Positions 1 to 7,117 of a stretch of DNA of 64,000 nt are shown in pieces. Numbering within the stretch: the stretch's first letter is position 1; each line of letters starts with the position of its first letter. The stretch covers positions 255,763-319,762 of the forward strand of contig JACQZI010000008.1 of NCBI GenBank assembly GCA_016207825.1, written 5' to 3'. Source of the DNA: Planctomycetota bacterium. Lineage in GTDB: Bacteria; Planctomycetota; MHYJ01; JACQXL01; JACQZI01. The notes beneath the pieces are model-generated. The model was not told the DNA's origin. It saw nothing but the letters and a program-made list of their open reading frames with translations, and did not search any database. The position numbers and the translations under genes are program-made.

Positions 1-2
1 AG

Positions 3-1442
3 CCTGCCGATATCCCGGAGCTTAAAGCGGACGATATTGTTAATGTCGTGATAAGCCGATGGGGTGATGAGCGCGGACAATCCTACCACATTATGGGGTT
101 AAAATTAATCGGGAATAAATACCGGATGTTAATCAAACAATTGGGTGATAAGGATTTCGAAAAACGACAACAGGCCCAAAACGAGCTTGTTAAGTTCGGA
201 AAATCTATAGAGCCAATACTCAAAGAATATATCAACGATCCTGATACGGAAATAAAATCACGCGTCAACGCCATTCTGGAGGAATTCAAATGGCAGGGAT
301 GGGGACCGGAGAATAAAGGACTGCGCTGCCTGGTGGCCAGCGATAAGACATCATATACTATGGATGAGCCTGTTAATATTACCTGTAAAATTGCTAATCT
401 TTTAAATAAACCGCAAAACCTCAATGCAAACAGCTTACATATAATGGGATTGAATACAAAAGCATTTGTAAGGTTCAGTTTGAATGATAAAAATGGAAAA
501 GAGTTTCAATTTAAAGGCGAAGGATATGAGGATAATAAAACTCATGTATTAGAAATTGCCGCCCTTGAAACCAAAGCCATCTTCACGACTGAACTTAAAA
601 AATGGTTTGATATCACCGCAGCAGGGGAATATACGTTCAAAGCGGAATTCATGCTTGACTATACTAATGTCCAGGTGGCATCCAACCCATTAGCGATAAT
701 TCTCGCCGAAAAGAAAGCGATTGACGAAGAAGGCATAAATAAACTCATCAAACAATTAGGCGATAACGAATGGGAGATAAGAGAAAAGGCGACACGAGAA
801 CTAATTGTGGTTTGCGGGCAGATAGGGGAGTCGTCAATCGCTATTCTTAAATCACTCCTTGAAAAGGCGGATGACCCGGAGGTAAAGATGAGATTAAAAC
901 TTGTCTTATCTGAACTGAACGGCTGTTTTGGAAATCTCCTTGCCAATCCTTCTTTTGAGGATGAATTAAAGGGTTGGAAAATAGTAGATAACTGGAATAA
1001 CTCTAAAATTAAACTGGTGAAAGCGGAAAAAGGGGAAGCGCCTGACGGAGATTATTATATTGAAATGTGGCATGACCCGGCAATGGGGGATAAAGCCTGG
1101 TCTTCCAGTTGGTCATCCTGCGGGCAGGAAATCAGAAGCAAGTTAAAACCCGATACTTTTTATGAGATTAAATTCAGCTATAAAACAGGCCATAATTTTG
1201 GGTTCAGGGTTACTATTTCCGACGAAGCCATGGTAATGCACAGCACTGACATTATTGCTATCGGCAAATTGTTGCCGGATGGTAAATGGCATGAGGTAAC
1301 CGGCACTGTTAAATTTACGAAGGAACAATTGGAATACGAGCCGTTTTTTACTTTTATTTATGACTATTCTACTCCCGGCACGATTTGGTTTGATAAATTG
1401 AGTTTTAAAAAGGCTCTTGTTCCGGTAGAAGAGAAAAAGTGA
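3..1442 (+). CDS. Exported-type protein with two LGD (HEAT-like) modules, 5' end outside the window
   Basis: The reading frame is open to the left edge, so the true start lies upstream; a GTG at 48 is only the first possible start inside the window. Two copies of a short helical module are visible, each built on 'LIKQLGD' followed by an acidic/aromatic turn, R..A...L and a downstream 'DPE.K.R' helix (nt ~126-285 and ~744-905). Between them lies a beta-rich segment of about 150 residues that looks like an Ig- or C2-type fold. The last ~150 residues begin 'NLLANPSFEDELKGWKI', typical of carbohydrate-binding-like jelly-roll domains. No catalytic motif is seen. An extracytoplasmic binding or scaffold role is inferred from architecture only. 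The gene ends 121 bp before the kinase, which has its own promoter. Confidence 0.75.
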   Translation, partial: PADIPELKADDIVNVVISRWGDERGQSYHIMGLKLIGNKYRMLIKQLGDKDFEKRQQAQNELVKFGKSIEPILKEYINDPDTEIKSRVNAILEEFKWQGWGPENKGLRCLVASDKTSYTMDEPVNITCKIANLLNKPQNLNANSLHIMGLNTKAFVRFSLNDKNGKEFQFKGEGYEDNKTHVLEIAALETKAIFTTELKKWFDITAAGEYTFKAEFMLDYTNVQVASNPLAIILAEKKAIDEEGINKLIKQLGDNEWEIREKATRELIVVCGQIGESSIAILKSLLEKADDPEVKMRLKLVLSELNGCFGNLLANPSFEDELKGWKIVDNWNNSKIKLVKAEKGEAPDGDYYIEMWHDPAMGDKAWSSSWSSCGQEIRSKLKPDTFYEIKFSYKTGHNFGFRVTISDEAMVMHSTDIIAIGKLLPDGKWHEVTGTVKFTKEQLEYEPFFTFIYDYSTPGTIWFDKLSFKKALVPVEEKK

Positions 1443-1527
1443 ACCCAGCTGGGGTGGTTCTAAATAGGGAAGAATAATTGAACTAATTAACTAAGCAACG
1501 GTTGAATTATGCCCTCTACCCTAATTA

Positions 1528-1556
1528 TTGACAATATACTGCGGAGTTTTTATACT
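1528..1556 (+). promoter_or_regulatory. Sigma-70-type promoter giving a leaderless kinase mRNA
   Basis: TTGACA (1528-1533), a 17-bp spacer, then TATACT (1551-1556). The ATG at 1564 is only 7 nt past the -10 box, so transcription should start at or next to the start codon. This decides the start at 1564 over an in-frame TTG at 1528 that lies inside the -35 box. Confidence 0.75.
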
Positions 1557-1563
1557 CATCAAT

Positions 1564-3807
1564 ATGGTCGATACCAAATTAAAAATACGGGAATTTAAAT
1601 CTCTGGATGACTTCCGTTTATGGTGGGAGGGAGATGAAGTAACCCAGTTCTGCCAGCGCCATCCGGAAAAGGTTGCCCGCTTGAAATCACACCGCTGGGT
1701 GGCTCCCTGGATAACCAGGCATACCCAGTCCGAGGGTGAGGAAATAAAACAGCCCTCCGGCAAGTCGTTCGGCAAATATATCATAGAAAAGAAGCTGGGG
1801 CAGGGCGGGATGGGCGCGGTGTATTTAGCCCATGACCCGGCGCTCAACCGTAAAGTAGCACTCAAAGTAATGCTTCTGAAAGGAGAGCTGGCAACTGAAC
1901 GTTTTAACAGGGAAGCCAAAGCCTCTGCCAAGCTTAAACATCCGAATATTATCTCCATTTACGAAGTAGGCGCAGTTGGCAAATACCACTATTTTACCAT
2001 GGAATATATAGAAGGCAATTCGCTGGACAAGCTGATAGCCGATAAGAAATTAACACCCAAACGAACCGCAGAAATCATAAGAGATATGGCAAACGCCTTG
2101 CATTACGCCCATAGCCAGGATATCATCCACCGCGATATCAAGCCTGCTAATATCCTGATAGATAAACAAGGCAAGGTTTACTTAACCGATTTCGGCCTGG
2201 CAAAGGAATTAAGCGGGACCGAGCATTCCCTGACCATGACAGGGACGATTATGGGGACAGCCGATTATATGTCGCCTGAGCAGGCACAAGGCGATAAAAA
2301 CAAGATAGACGCCAGAAGCGATATATTCTCTTTAGGAGCGACTCTTTACCACGCACTCACCGGGCATACGCCGTTTAAAGGGAAGGAACTCTACCAGATA
2401 CTGGAAAGTGTGGTGCGTAAAGACCCGATTCCGCCCAGCCGTTATATAAAGAATCTATCCAAAGATATAGAAACCATTTGCCTGAAAGCACTGGAAAAAG
2501 AGCAAAAGACGCGTTACCTGACAGCCAAGGAATTAGCCGATGATTTAATCCGCTATATTAACGGGGAAGCTATATCAGCCAGGCCGATTGGGTTTATGGG
2601 CAGGATACTCCGCAAGGCTAAGCAAAATAAGATTGCCAGCTTGTCAGCCGGCGGGGTGATTGTGGTTTTAGCCGCATATTTCCTGATAAGCTATTTCGTT
2701 TCACAGGCTGATTTCAAAGGGAAAGTAGAAGAAAACACAAGACTGGCTTATCAGGAATTTGAAAGCGGCAATTACGAGAAAGCCATTGCCTACTGTGATT
2801 TGGTTTTGGATTTGGTGCATTACGATGAAAAGATAGATGAATTAAAAGATAAATGCGATAAAGCGATAACTGAAAGGAAACAAGGCGAGAAAAACACGGA
2901 AAAACGGCAGAAGGCCTTAGCCTTATTACAGAAATTAATAAGTATAAGAAATCCGCAAGAACAGATTAAAGTGGCGCAGGAAGCTTTAGAGATTGACCCT
3001 TCATGCACCGATGCTTATTTGTTTATGGGCGAAGCTTATGAGCTATCTTTCAATGATTATAAAAAAGCAATCGAGTGTTATACCAAGGCTATTAAAGCTG
3101 ATTCTTCACTGCCGGTTTTTTATTTTAAGAGAGCGTGTTGTTATAGGGAAACAGATGAAACAGGTAAGGCTATTAATGATTATACCAAGGCGCTTGATTT
3201 AGAGCCGAATAACACCGAGTTTTTATATGGACGGGCGCTGGCTTATGAAAAAAAGAATGATTGTGATAATATGATTAAGGATTTAAGCAGGGCAATTACT
3301 CTTAATCCTAAAGATGAAAGATTTTGCCGCAGGAGAGGCGGGTATTACATGTCGGTTAAAAAGTATGAATTAGCTGTAAAAGATCTTGATAGGGCTATAA
3401 AAATACGCCCTGACGCAGAAACTTATAATAATCTTGGGTTTTCATATGATAACATCGCAGTATCATATGATAATATAGGCTTATTCCCTGAAAGAGATGA
3501 AGCCTGTGATAACGCAATAAGAAATTATACTAAGGCCATTGAGTTGGACCCGGATTACGGCATGGCTTATTTTAATAGGGGATGCTGTTATTTTTTGAGG
3601 CTGAATAAATCGGCTCAGGCGATTGATGATTTTACAAAGGCGTGTAATAATGGTTGTAGCAACGCATACTGGTCGCTTGCTTTGTGTTATGCAAAAATGG
3701 AGCAGTTTGATAAAGCAATCGCCGCCGCCCAAAAATATATTGAGCTCTATCCGGAAAGCGATGAAGCAGCCTCTTTAAAAAACCAGATGAAGCAATGGCG
3801 GAAATGA
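1564..3807 (+). CDS. Transmembrane Ser/Thr protein kinase with TPR tail
   Basis: Hanks-type kinase of 747 residues. The first ~50 residues (KLKIREFKS..., W-rich) form a cytoplasmic segment shared with the damaged kinase near 12.5 kb and not part of the kinase fold. The glycine loop LGQGGMGAVYL is at ~78-88, the VALK lysine near 101, HRDIKPANIL at 189-198, DFG at 209-211 and SPE at 237-239, so all key catalytic residues are present. A single membrane helix (~357-379) follows. The remainder is TPR-like helical repeats ('A..Y.KAI.LDP'), outside the membrane in the usual topology. Such kinases phosphorylate Ser/Thr on cytoplasmic partners; the partner here is unknown. It stands alone with its own promoter. 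Confidence 0.93.
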   Translation: MVDTKLKIREFKSLDDFRLWWEGDEVTQFCQRHPEKVARLKSHRWVAPWITRHTQSEGEEIKQPSGKSFGKYIIEKKLGQGGMGAVYLAHDPALNRKVALKVMLLKGELATERFNREAKASAKLKHPNIISIYEVGAVGKYHYFTMEYIEGNSLDKLIADKKLTPKRTAEIIRDMANALHYAHSQDIIHRDIKPANILIDKQGKVYLTDFGLAKELSGTEHSLTMTGTIMGTADYMSPEQAQGDKNKIDARSDIFSLGATLYHALTGHTPFKGKELYQILESVVRKDPIPPSRYIKNLSKDIETICLKALEKEQKTRYLTAKELADDLIRYINGEAISARPIGFMGRILRKAKQNKIASLSAGGVIVVLAAYFLISYFVSQADFKGKVEENTRLAYQEFESGNYEKAIAYCDLVLDLVHYDEKIDELKDKCDKAITERKQGEKNTEKRQKALALLQKLISIRNPQEQIKVAQEALEIDPSCTDAYLFMGEAYELSFNDYKKAIECYTKAIKADSSLPVFYFKRACCYRETDETGKAINDYTKALDLEPNNTEFLYGRALAYEKKNDCDNMIKDLSRAITLNPKDERFCRRRGGYYMSVKKYELAVKDLDRAIKIRPDAETYNNLGFSYDNIAVSYDNIGLFPERDEACDNAIRNYTKAIELDPDYGMAYFNRGCCYFLRLNKSAQAIDDFTKACNNGCSNAYWSLALCYAKMEQFDKAIAAAQKYIELYPESDEAASLKNQMKQWRK

Positions 3808-4046
3808 TTTTATACCTTATGAAACCGCTTCTAATCACTAATTAACTTTCGAGTTTACTTCTTCGTTATCAGGATATCTCCCGAATGAATCAACCTGCTT
3901 GGGCTATCATAGGGATTACGCCGCCGAAGGCGAGCCTCCCGCCCATTAAAGCGAGGTTCGCTGCAGGCGACGCCAAAGGCGGGATGAAACTCTTCCCGGG
4001 CATTATCATTCGGGATAGATACGACCCGGCTTGTAAACAATTTCCC
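3808..4046. repeat. Intergenic stretch with GC-rich small palindromic elements
   Basis: No gene is seen. At ~3920-3990 there are inverted pieces of the CCGCC..AAGGCG / GCCAAAGGCGGGA type, and at ~3992-4014 a TCCCGGG...TTCGGGA inverted pair. These match the small palindromic family found near 6.31, 8.2-8.7 and 23.85 kb. Confidence 0.5.
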
Positions 4047-4075
4047 TTGACAATTGCGTAAGCGAGGAATATAAT
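4047..4075 (+). promoter_or_regulatory. Perfect consensus sigma-70 promoter of the cas12-like gene
   Basis: TTGACA (4047-4052), 17-bp spacer, TATAAT (4070-4075): full match to consensus. The ATG at 4086 lies 10 nt after the -10 box, leaving a 5' leader of about 3-5 nt with no room for a Shine-Dalgarno sequence. Confidence 0.85.
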
Positions 4076-4085
4076 CGCACATAGT

Positions 4086-6167
4086 ATGTCCACTAAAGCG
4101 ATTCAGGCAAAAGTTATTATAGAAAAGCCGGAGCAACTCCAAATCCTCTGGCAGGTGCATTCTACTTTTAACCAGTATTTACCTTTTGTTATCAAGCAGA
4201 TGTACCGGATGAAACGCGGTGAAGCAGGTAAGGAGTATCAGGAAATATTTAATTCTATTTCTTCCAGCCAGAATGCTGTAGGTAAAATGGAAGCGGTAAC
4301 TGATTTAAACTGGGAAACCAGTAAGGCAGATAGTGAAAACGAGAGAGACCAATGGGCAAAAGTCGCGTCTAAACTGGTAAAAGATAAGAAAATACTATTT
4401 GACCGTAAGAAAGAATTACCGAATATTTCCAGTGAATTCCGCCGTAAAATCTTTGAGATGGCATTCCAACTTATTTCCGGACACGATGAATTGATGAAGA
4501 ATTGGAAATCAGAACATAAGAAATGGATAGAAGATAAGAAAAAATGGGAAGAGAAAAATCAGCAATATCTAAAGGTTAGATCAGTATTTGACCAGTTTGA
4601 AAAAGCGGTTGGCGGTAAGGTTACTGGTCGCCGTCAGCGATGGCATAAGTACATAGAATTCCTTAAATCCCATCCTGAATTAGCCGCTTGGCGTGGCAAA
4701 GAAGCCAAAGTGTTAGAAATCTCTGATAAGGCAATGAAGAAAATCGCTAAAGCTCCTCTTCGCAAGAAGAATTCTATTTATGCAAAGGAGTTCTTCAAGA
4801 TAAACCCAGAATTAGAAGCACTGGATAGAATTCATAATTACTATGAAAGAGAATTTGTCCGGCGAACCGCTAAAAGGCGCAATTCAGATGGATTCAAACA
4901 TCCGCCTACTTTTACACAGCCTTCTGCAATTACTCATCCGGCTTGGTTCCAGTTTAAGAAGGGACCTGGTTATCAGGCTTTGAATATTAAAGATAGCTCT
5001 GTGGAATTGAATACTTTTAAAGGCTGGCTGAAATTCACCTTTAAGGCAGACCCAAGATTATACCAATTTGAACCAGTCAAAATAGTTAAGACCACGCGCG
5101 GTGGCAAGGAAAAGGAAGCTGATAGCTATGAATGGACTGACTCCAATCTACAATGTAAGCGCCCGGTAGATATTAAGGGGATAAAATTAGTCTTTAGAAA
5201 TATTGAGTTTGAGAACAAGACTGGTAATCTTATTAGTGCAGACCCGTATCTTATTTTTACCTGCGATATACCTGATTTGTCCTCCAAGCATAAGCTCCGC
5301 CAGGATTCCTGCGATAAATATTCATTTGACTGGGTGCGTAAAAGAATAATGAACGACACGGACGGGAAAATACCTGTTACCTGTGCAATCGACCTTGGTA
5401 TCAGGCATTTAGGCGCAGCAACTGTCCGTAAAGATGGCAAGATTATCCGCACCAGAATAATCTGGGAAGATTCCGTCTACGATACTAATGATTCTACAAA
5501 TATTTACCAGCGAGGCCCCGGTCTTGGGCATATTGCTTTACACAAACGCCAGATTAGTAAGATTCGCAGTCTGCGCGGCAAACCGATTAAGGGAGAAGAA
5601 TCTTCTATTGAACTCCAACAGCATATTGATAATATGGGCGAAGACCGATTTAAGAAGGGTGCGCGTAAGATTATCCAGTTTGCCCTGGGATTAGATGGCA
5701 GTAAAAATAATGATATTAAGGCAGATTTAATACTCATAGAGAAACTCGGCGGGAAAACATTTGTGCCTATGGCAGAGAGAGAACATGGGATTAATAAAGC
5801 CTTGATTAATTGGAATCGCGGCAATTTGGTTACATGGATTAAACGCTTGGCTGTGGATGCCGGGTTAAGAGTGGTGGAAGTTCCGCCTGCGTATACTTCG
5901 CAAGTCTGCAGTAAATGCGGAGAATTTGGCAAGCGATATTCGTATGAGAAAAATAAGGAAAAACAGATAATCGTAAAAGATGACCCATGTGGTAAACTAT
6001 TTAGATGCTCTAAACTTGGTTGTTATGCAGATGTTAATGCTGATTATAACGCCTCGGTTAACCTCCATAAGAAGTTCTTTGGTGAAATGTCTGATTACCA
6101 GAACCTCAAAGACAAATTTGAGGAATTTAAGAAGAAAGTAGTTGACTTCTTTGCCGGAAATAAGTAA
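4086..6167 (+). CDS. cas12: Compact Cas12-like type V CRISPR effector nuclease
   Basis: The protein has 693 residues. The C-terminal third is a split RuvC nuclease: RuvC-I 'CAIDLGIRHLGAATV' (D436), RuvC-II 'ADLILIEKLGGK' (E552) and RuvC-III 'NADYNASVNL' (D653). A zinc-ribbon lies between II and III (C608, C611, C641, C646). The N-terminal half is helical and basic, with a Trp-rich helix at ~140-155 and a 'HPPTFTQPSAITHP' segment at 272-285. Cas12 proteins cut nucleic acid guided by crRNA, here probably with the tracrRNA encoded directly downstream. It is far shorter than Cas12a/b (~1100-1300 aa) and longer than typical Cas12f or TnpB. The array, tracrRNA, cas4-cas1 and cas2 in order argue against a stand-alone TnpB. 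The Trp-rich helix recalls Cas12g from memory, but the subtype cannot be fixed here. No HNH domain is present. Confidence 0.9.
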   Translation: MSTKAIQAKVIIEKPEQLQILWQVHSTFNQYLPFVIKQMYRMKRGEAGKEYQEIFNSISSSQNAVGKMEAVTDLNWETSKADSENERDQWAKVASKLVKDKKILFDRKKELPNISSEFRRKIFEMAFQLISGHDELMKNWKSEHKKWIEDKKKWEEKNQQYLKVRSVFDQFEKAVGGKVTGRRQRWHKYIEFLKSHPELAAWRGKEAKVLEISDKAMKKIAKAPLRKKNSIYAKEFFKINPELEALDRIHNYYEREFVRRTAKRRNSDGFKHPPTFTQPSAITHPAWFQFKKGPGYQALNIKDSSVELNTFKGWLKFTFKADPRLYQFEPVKIVKTTRGGKEKEADSYEWTDSNLQCKRPVDIKGIKLVFRNIEFENKTGNLISADPYLIFTCDIPDLSSKHKLRQDSCDKYSFDWVRKRIMNDTDGKIPVTCAIDLGIRHLGAATVRKDGKIIRTRIIWEDSVYDTNDSTNIYQRGPGLGHIALHKRQISKIRSLRGKPIKGEESSIELQQHIDNMGEDRFKKGARKIIQFALGLDGSKNNDIKADLILIEKLGGKTFVPMAEREHGINKALINWNRGNLVTWIKRLAVDAGLRVVEVPPAYTSQVCSKCGEFGKRYSYEKNKEKQIIVKDDPCGKLFRCSKLGCYADVNADYNASVNLHKKFFGEMSDYQNLKDKFEEFKKKVVDFFAGNK

Positions 6168-6170
6168 TAT
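6142..6170 (+). promoter_or_regulatory. Promoter for the tracrRNA, embedded in the 3' end of cas12
   Basis: TTGACT (6142-6147), 17-bp spacer, TAATAT (6165-6170). The -10 box overlaps the cas12 stop codon (TAA 6165-6167). The predicted start, about 6177, coincides with the first stem of the structured RNA. Confidence 0.7.
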
Positions 6171-6176
6171 ATTATT

Positions 6177-6412
6177 GCCTTCGGGTGACTAACGCGAAGG
6201 TGCTATTAGCCTATAGGGTTAATATGCCGAATGGGGTACCACACTTTGTGGTCTTGTGTTAACAACCGCTGGCTGTAAGGGCTTCGGCCTGATGCAGACT
6301 TGAGCGAGTCCCGAAGAAATTCGGGATAAGTGCGGCGGCAAAACCCCGTCGAATCTTTCCTTTAGGTAGCGAGCGGGGGCGGAATTCAGAGCCCCGCTTA
6401 CCCGCTCGCTTG
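6177..6412 (+). ncRNA. tracrRNA candidate of the type V locus
   Basis: This 235-nt intergenic stretch has no gene but dense secondary structure: CCTTCG/CGAAGG (6178-6197), ACCAC/GTGGT near 6239-6253, GGCTTCGGCC near 6290, and TCCCGA/TCGGGA (6309-6326). It ends with an anti-repeat. CGAATCTTTCCTTTA (6350-6364) pairs with repeat bases TAAAGGAAAGGTTCG with 14 Watson-Crick pairs and one G-U. ATTCAGAGCC (6384-6393) pairs with the adjacent GGCTCTGAAT. A 19-nt interruption separates the two halves, and a 10-bp stem (6368-6377 with 6401-6410) encloses the second. The promoter at 6142-6170 and the position between effector and array fit tracrRNA genes of other type V systems. The 3' end is uncertain because no clear U-tract follows. 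Confidence 0.8.
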
Positions 6413-6502
6413 TTATTACTCGTTAAGGCTCAAGGAATTAGAGTGAATAGTGGATTTAGTATTTATAACTAATAACCTGAATGATGCGACCATTCGCATT
6501 TC

Positions 6503-6517
6503 GCTCTTTAACAATTT
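6503..6517 (+). promoter_or_regulatory. boxA-like antitermination site in the CRISPR leader
   Basis: GCTCTTTAACAATTT closely matches the rRNA boxA element bound by NusB/NusE, 26 nt before the first repeat. boxA elements have been reported upstream of bacterial CRISPR arrays, where they protect the untranslated RNA from Rho. It supports left-to-right transcription of the array. The rest of 6413-6543 is AT-rich leader with no clear -35/-10 pair. Confidence 0.65.
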
Positions 6518-6543
6518 GGAAATTAACGAGTTAAATAAAAGCC

Positions 6544-6934
6544 ATAGGAACGGCTCTGAATAAAGGAAAGGTTCGGACACCGTATTTAGTGGGCACTTCG
6601 ACATTTATCGTTTCTCCTTATAGGAACGGCTCTGAATAAAGGAAAGGTTCGGACACAATTCGCGCCTGTAAAATAGACGTTCTCGAAGCTCATATAGGAA
6701 CGGCTCTGAATAAAGGAAAGGTTCGGACACTACGCTGAAATGTAAAGGAAAGTTGGTTCCGCATTCGCATAGGAACGGCTCTGAATAAAGGAAAGGTTCG
6801 GACACGGGATGTGCGAATGTGAACGTTTCCAGAATGTCAAGGGATAGGAACGGCTCTGAATAAAGGAAAGGTTCGGACACATGGGTATATACGACCCCGA
6901 AGAGATAGAATCTATCCATAGGAACGGCTCTGAA
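6544..6934 (+). CRISPR. CRISPR array: five intact 37-bp repeats, five spacers, degenerate sixth repeat
   Basis: Identical 37-bp repeats lie at 6544-6580, 6620-6656, 6694-6730, 6769-6805 and 6844-6880. They begin ATAGGAACGGCTCTGAAT and end AGGTTCGGACAC. Spacers are 39, 37, 38, 38 and 37 bp. A sixth repeat starts at 6918 and keeps only its first 17 bases before a hairpin insertion. A degenerate repeat at the right end, the boxA-like leader on the left and the tracrRNA anti-repeat polarity all indicate + strand transcription. I saw no match of a spacer elsewhere in the window. Short reading frames on the opposite strand here are by-products of the repeats. Confidence 0.97.
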
Positions 6935-6979
6935 CCCCGCACATAAAAACCATGTGCGGGACAGGTGACGGAAAGGTTT
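6918..6979 (+). other. Terminal repeat split by a hairpin insertion
   Basis: The repeat's first half (6918-6934) is followed by a 9-bp perfect stem, CCCGCACAT (6936-6944) with ATGTGCGGG (6952-6960), then 'GGAAAGGTT' of the repeat's second half from about 6970. The break falls between the same repeat halves as the break in the tracrRNA anti-repeat. It may be a decayed repeat that received an insert, a terminator-like end of the array, or (read on the - strand) a second split anti-repeat. Confidence 0.55.
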
Positions 6980-7077
6980 TAAATTATCACACGGTTGCTT
7001 TTTACTTAAGTCATACCACCTAAATTTCCGAATAAACTATCAAGAACACACTTCAGCTATGCGTTTCCTTGACATTG

Positions 7078-7086
7078 TGTTATAGT
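7078..7086 (+). promoter_or_regulatory. Extended -10 promoter of cas4-cas1
   Basis: TGT-TATAGT fits an extended -10 element (TGn plus hexamer). A TTGACA at 7069-7074 is too close to serve as its -35. The predicted start near 7093 leaves a 25-nt leader holding GGAG (7108-7111), 6 nt before the ATG at 7118. Confidence 0.45.
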
Positions 7087-7117
7087 GTTCGTGAGAGGGT
7101 ATGACTTGGAGTGGTAT

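Noticed and set aside
4086..6167. Effector could be a transposon TnpB
   Set aside because: It is longer than usual TnpB, and the adjacent array, tracrRNA, cas4-cas1 and cas2 fit CRISPR-Cas; no TnpA or transposon ends seen.
6881..6917. Spacer 5 reads as an open frame 'MGIYDPEEIESI'
   Set aside because: A 37-bp frame is expected by chance and the source protospacer cannot be found here.
6605..6942. - strand frames with repeated 'SEPFLYSEPFL' peptides
   Set aside because: They are translations of the CRISPR repeats; repeat/spacer structure explains them fully.
7069..7074. TTGACA as the -35 of cas4-cas1
   Set aside because: No -10 at 15-19 bp; the TATAGT box is only 6 bp away.
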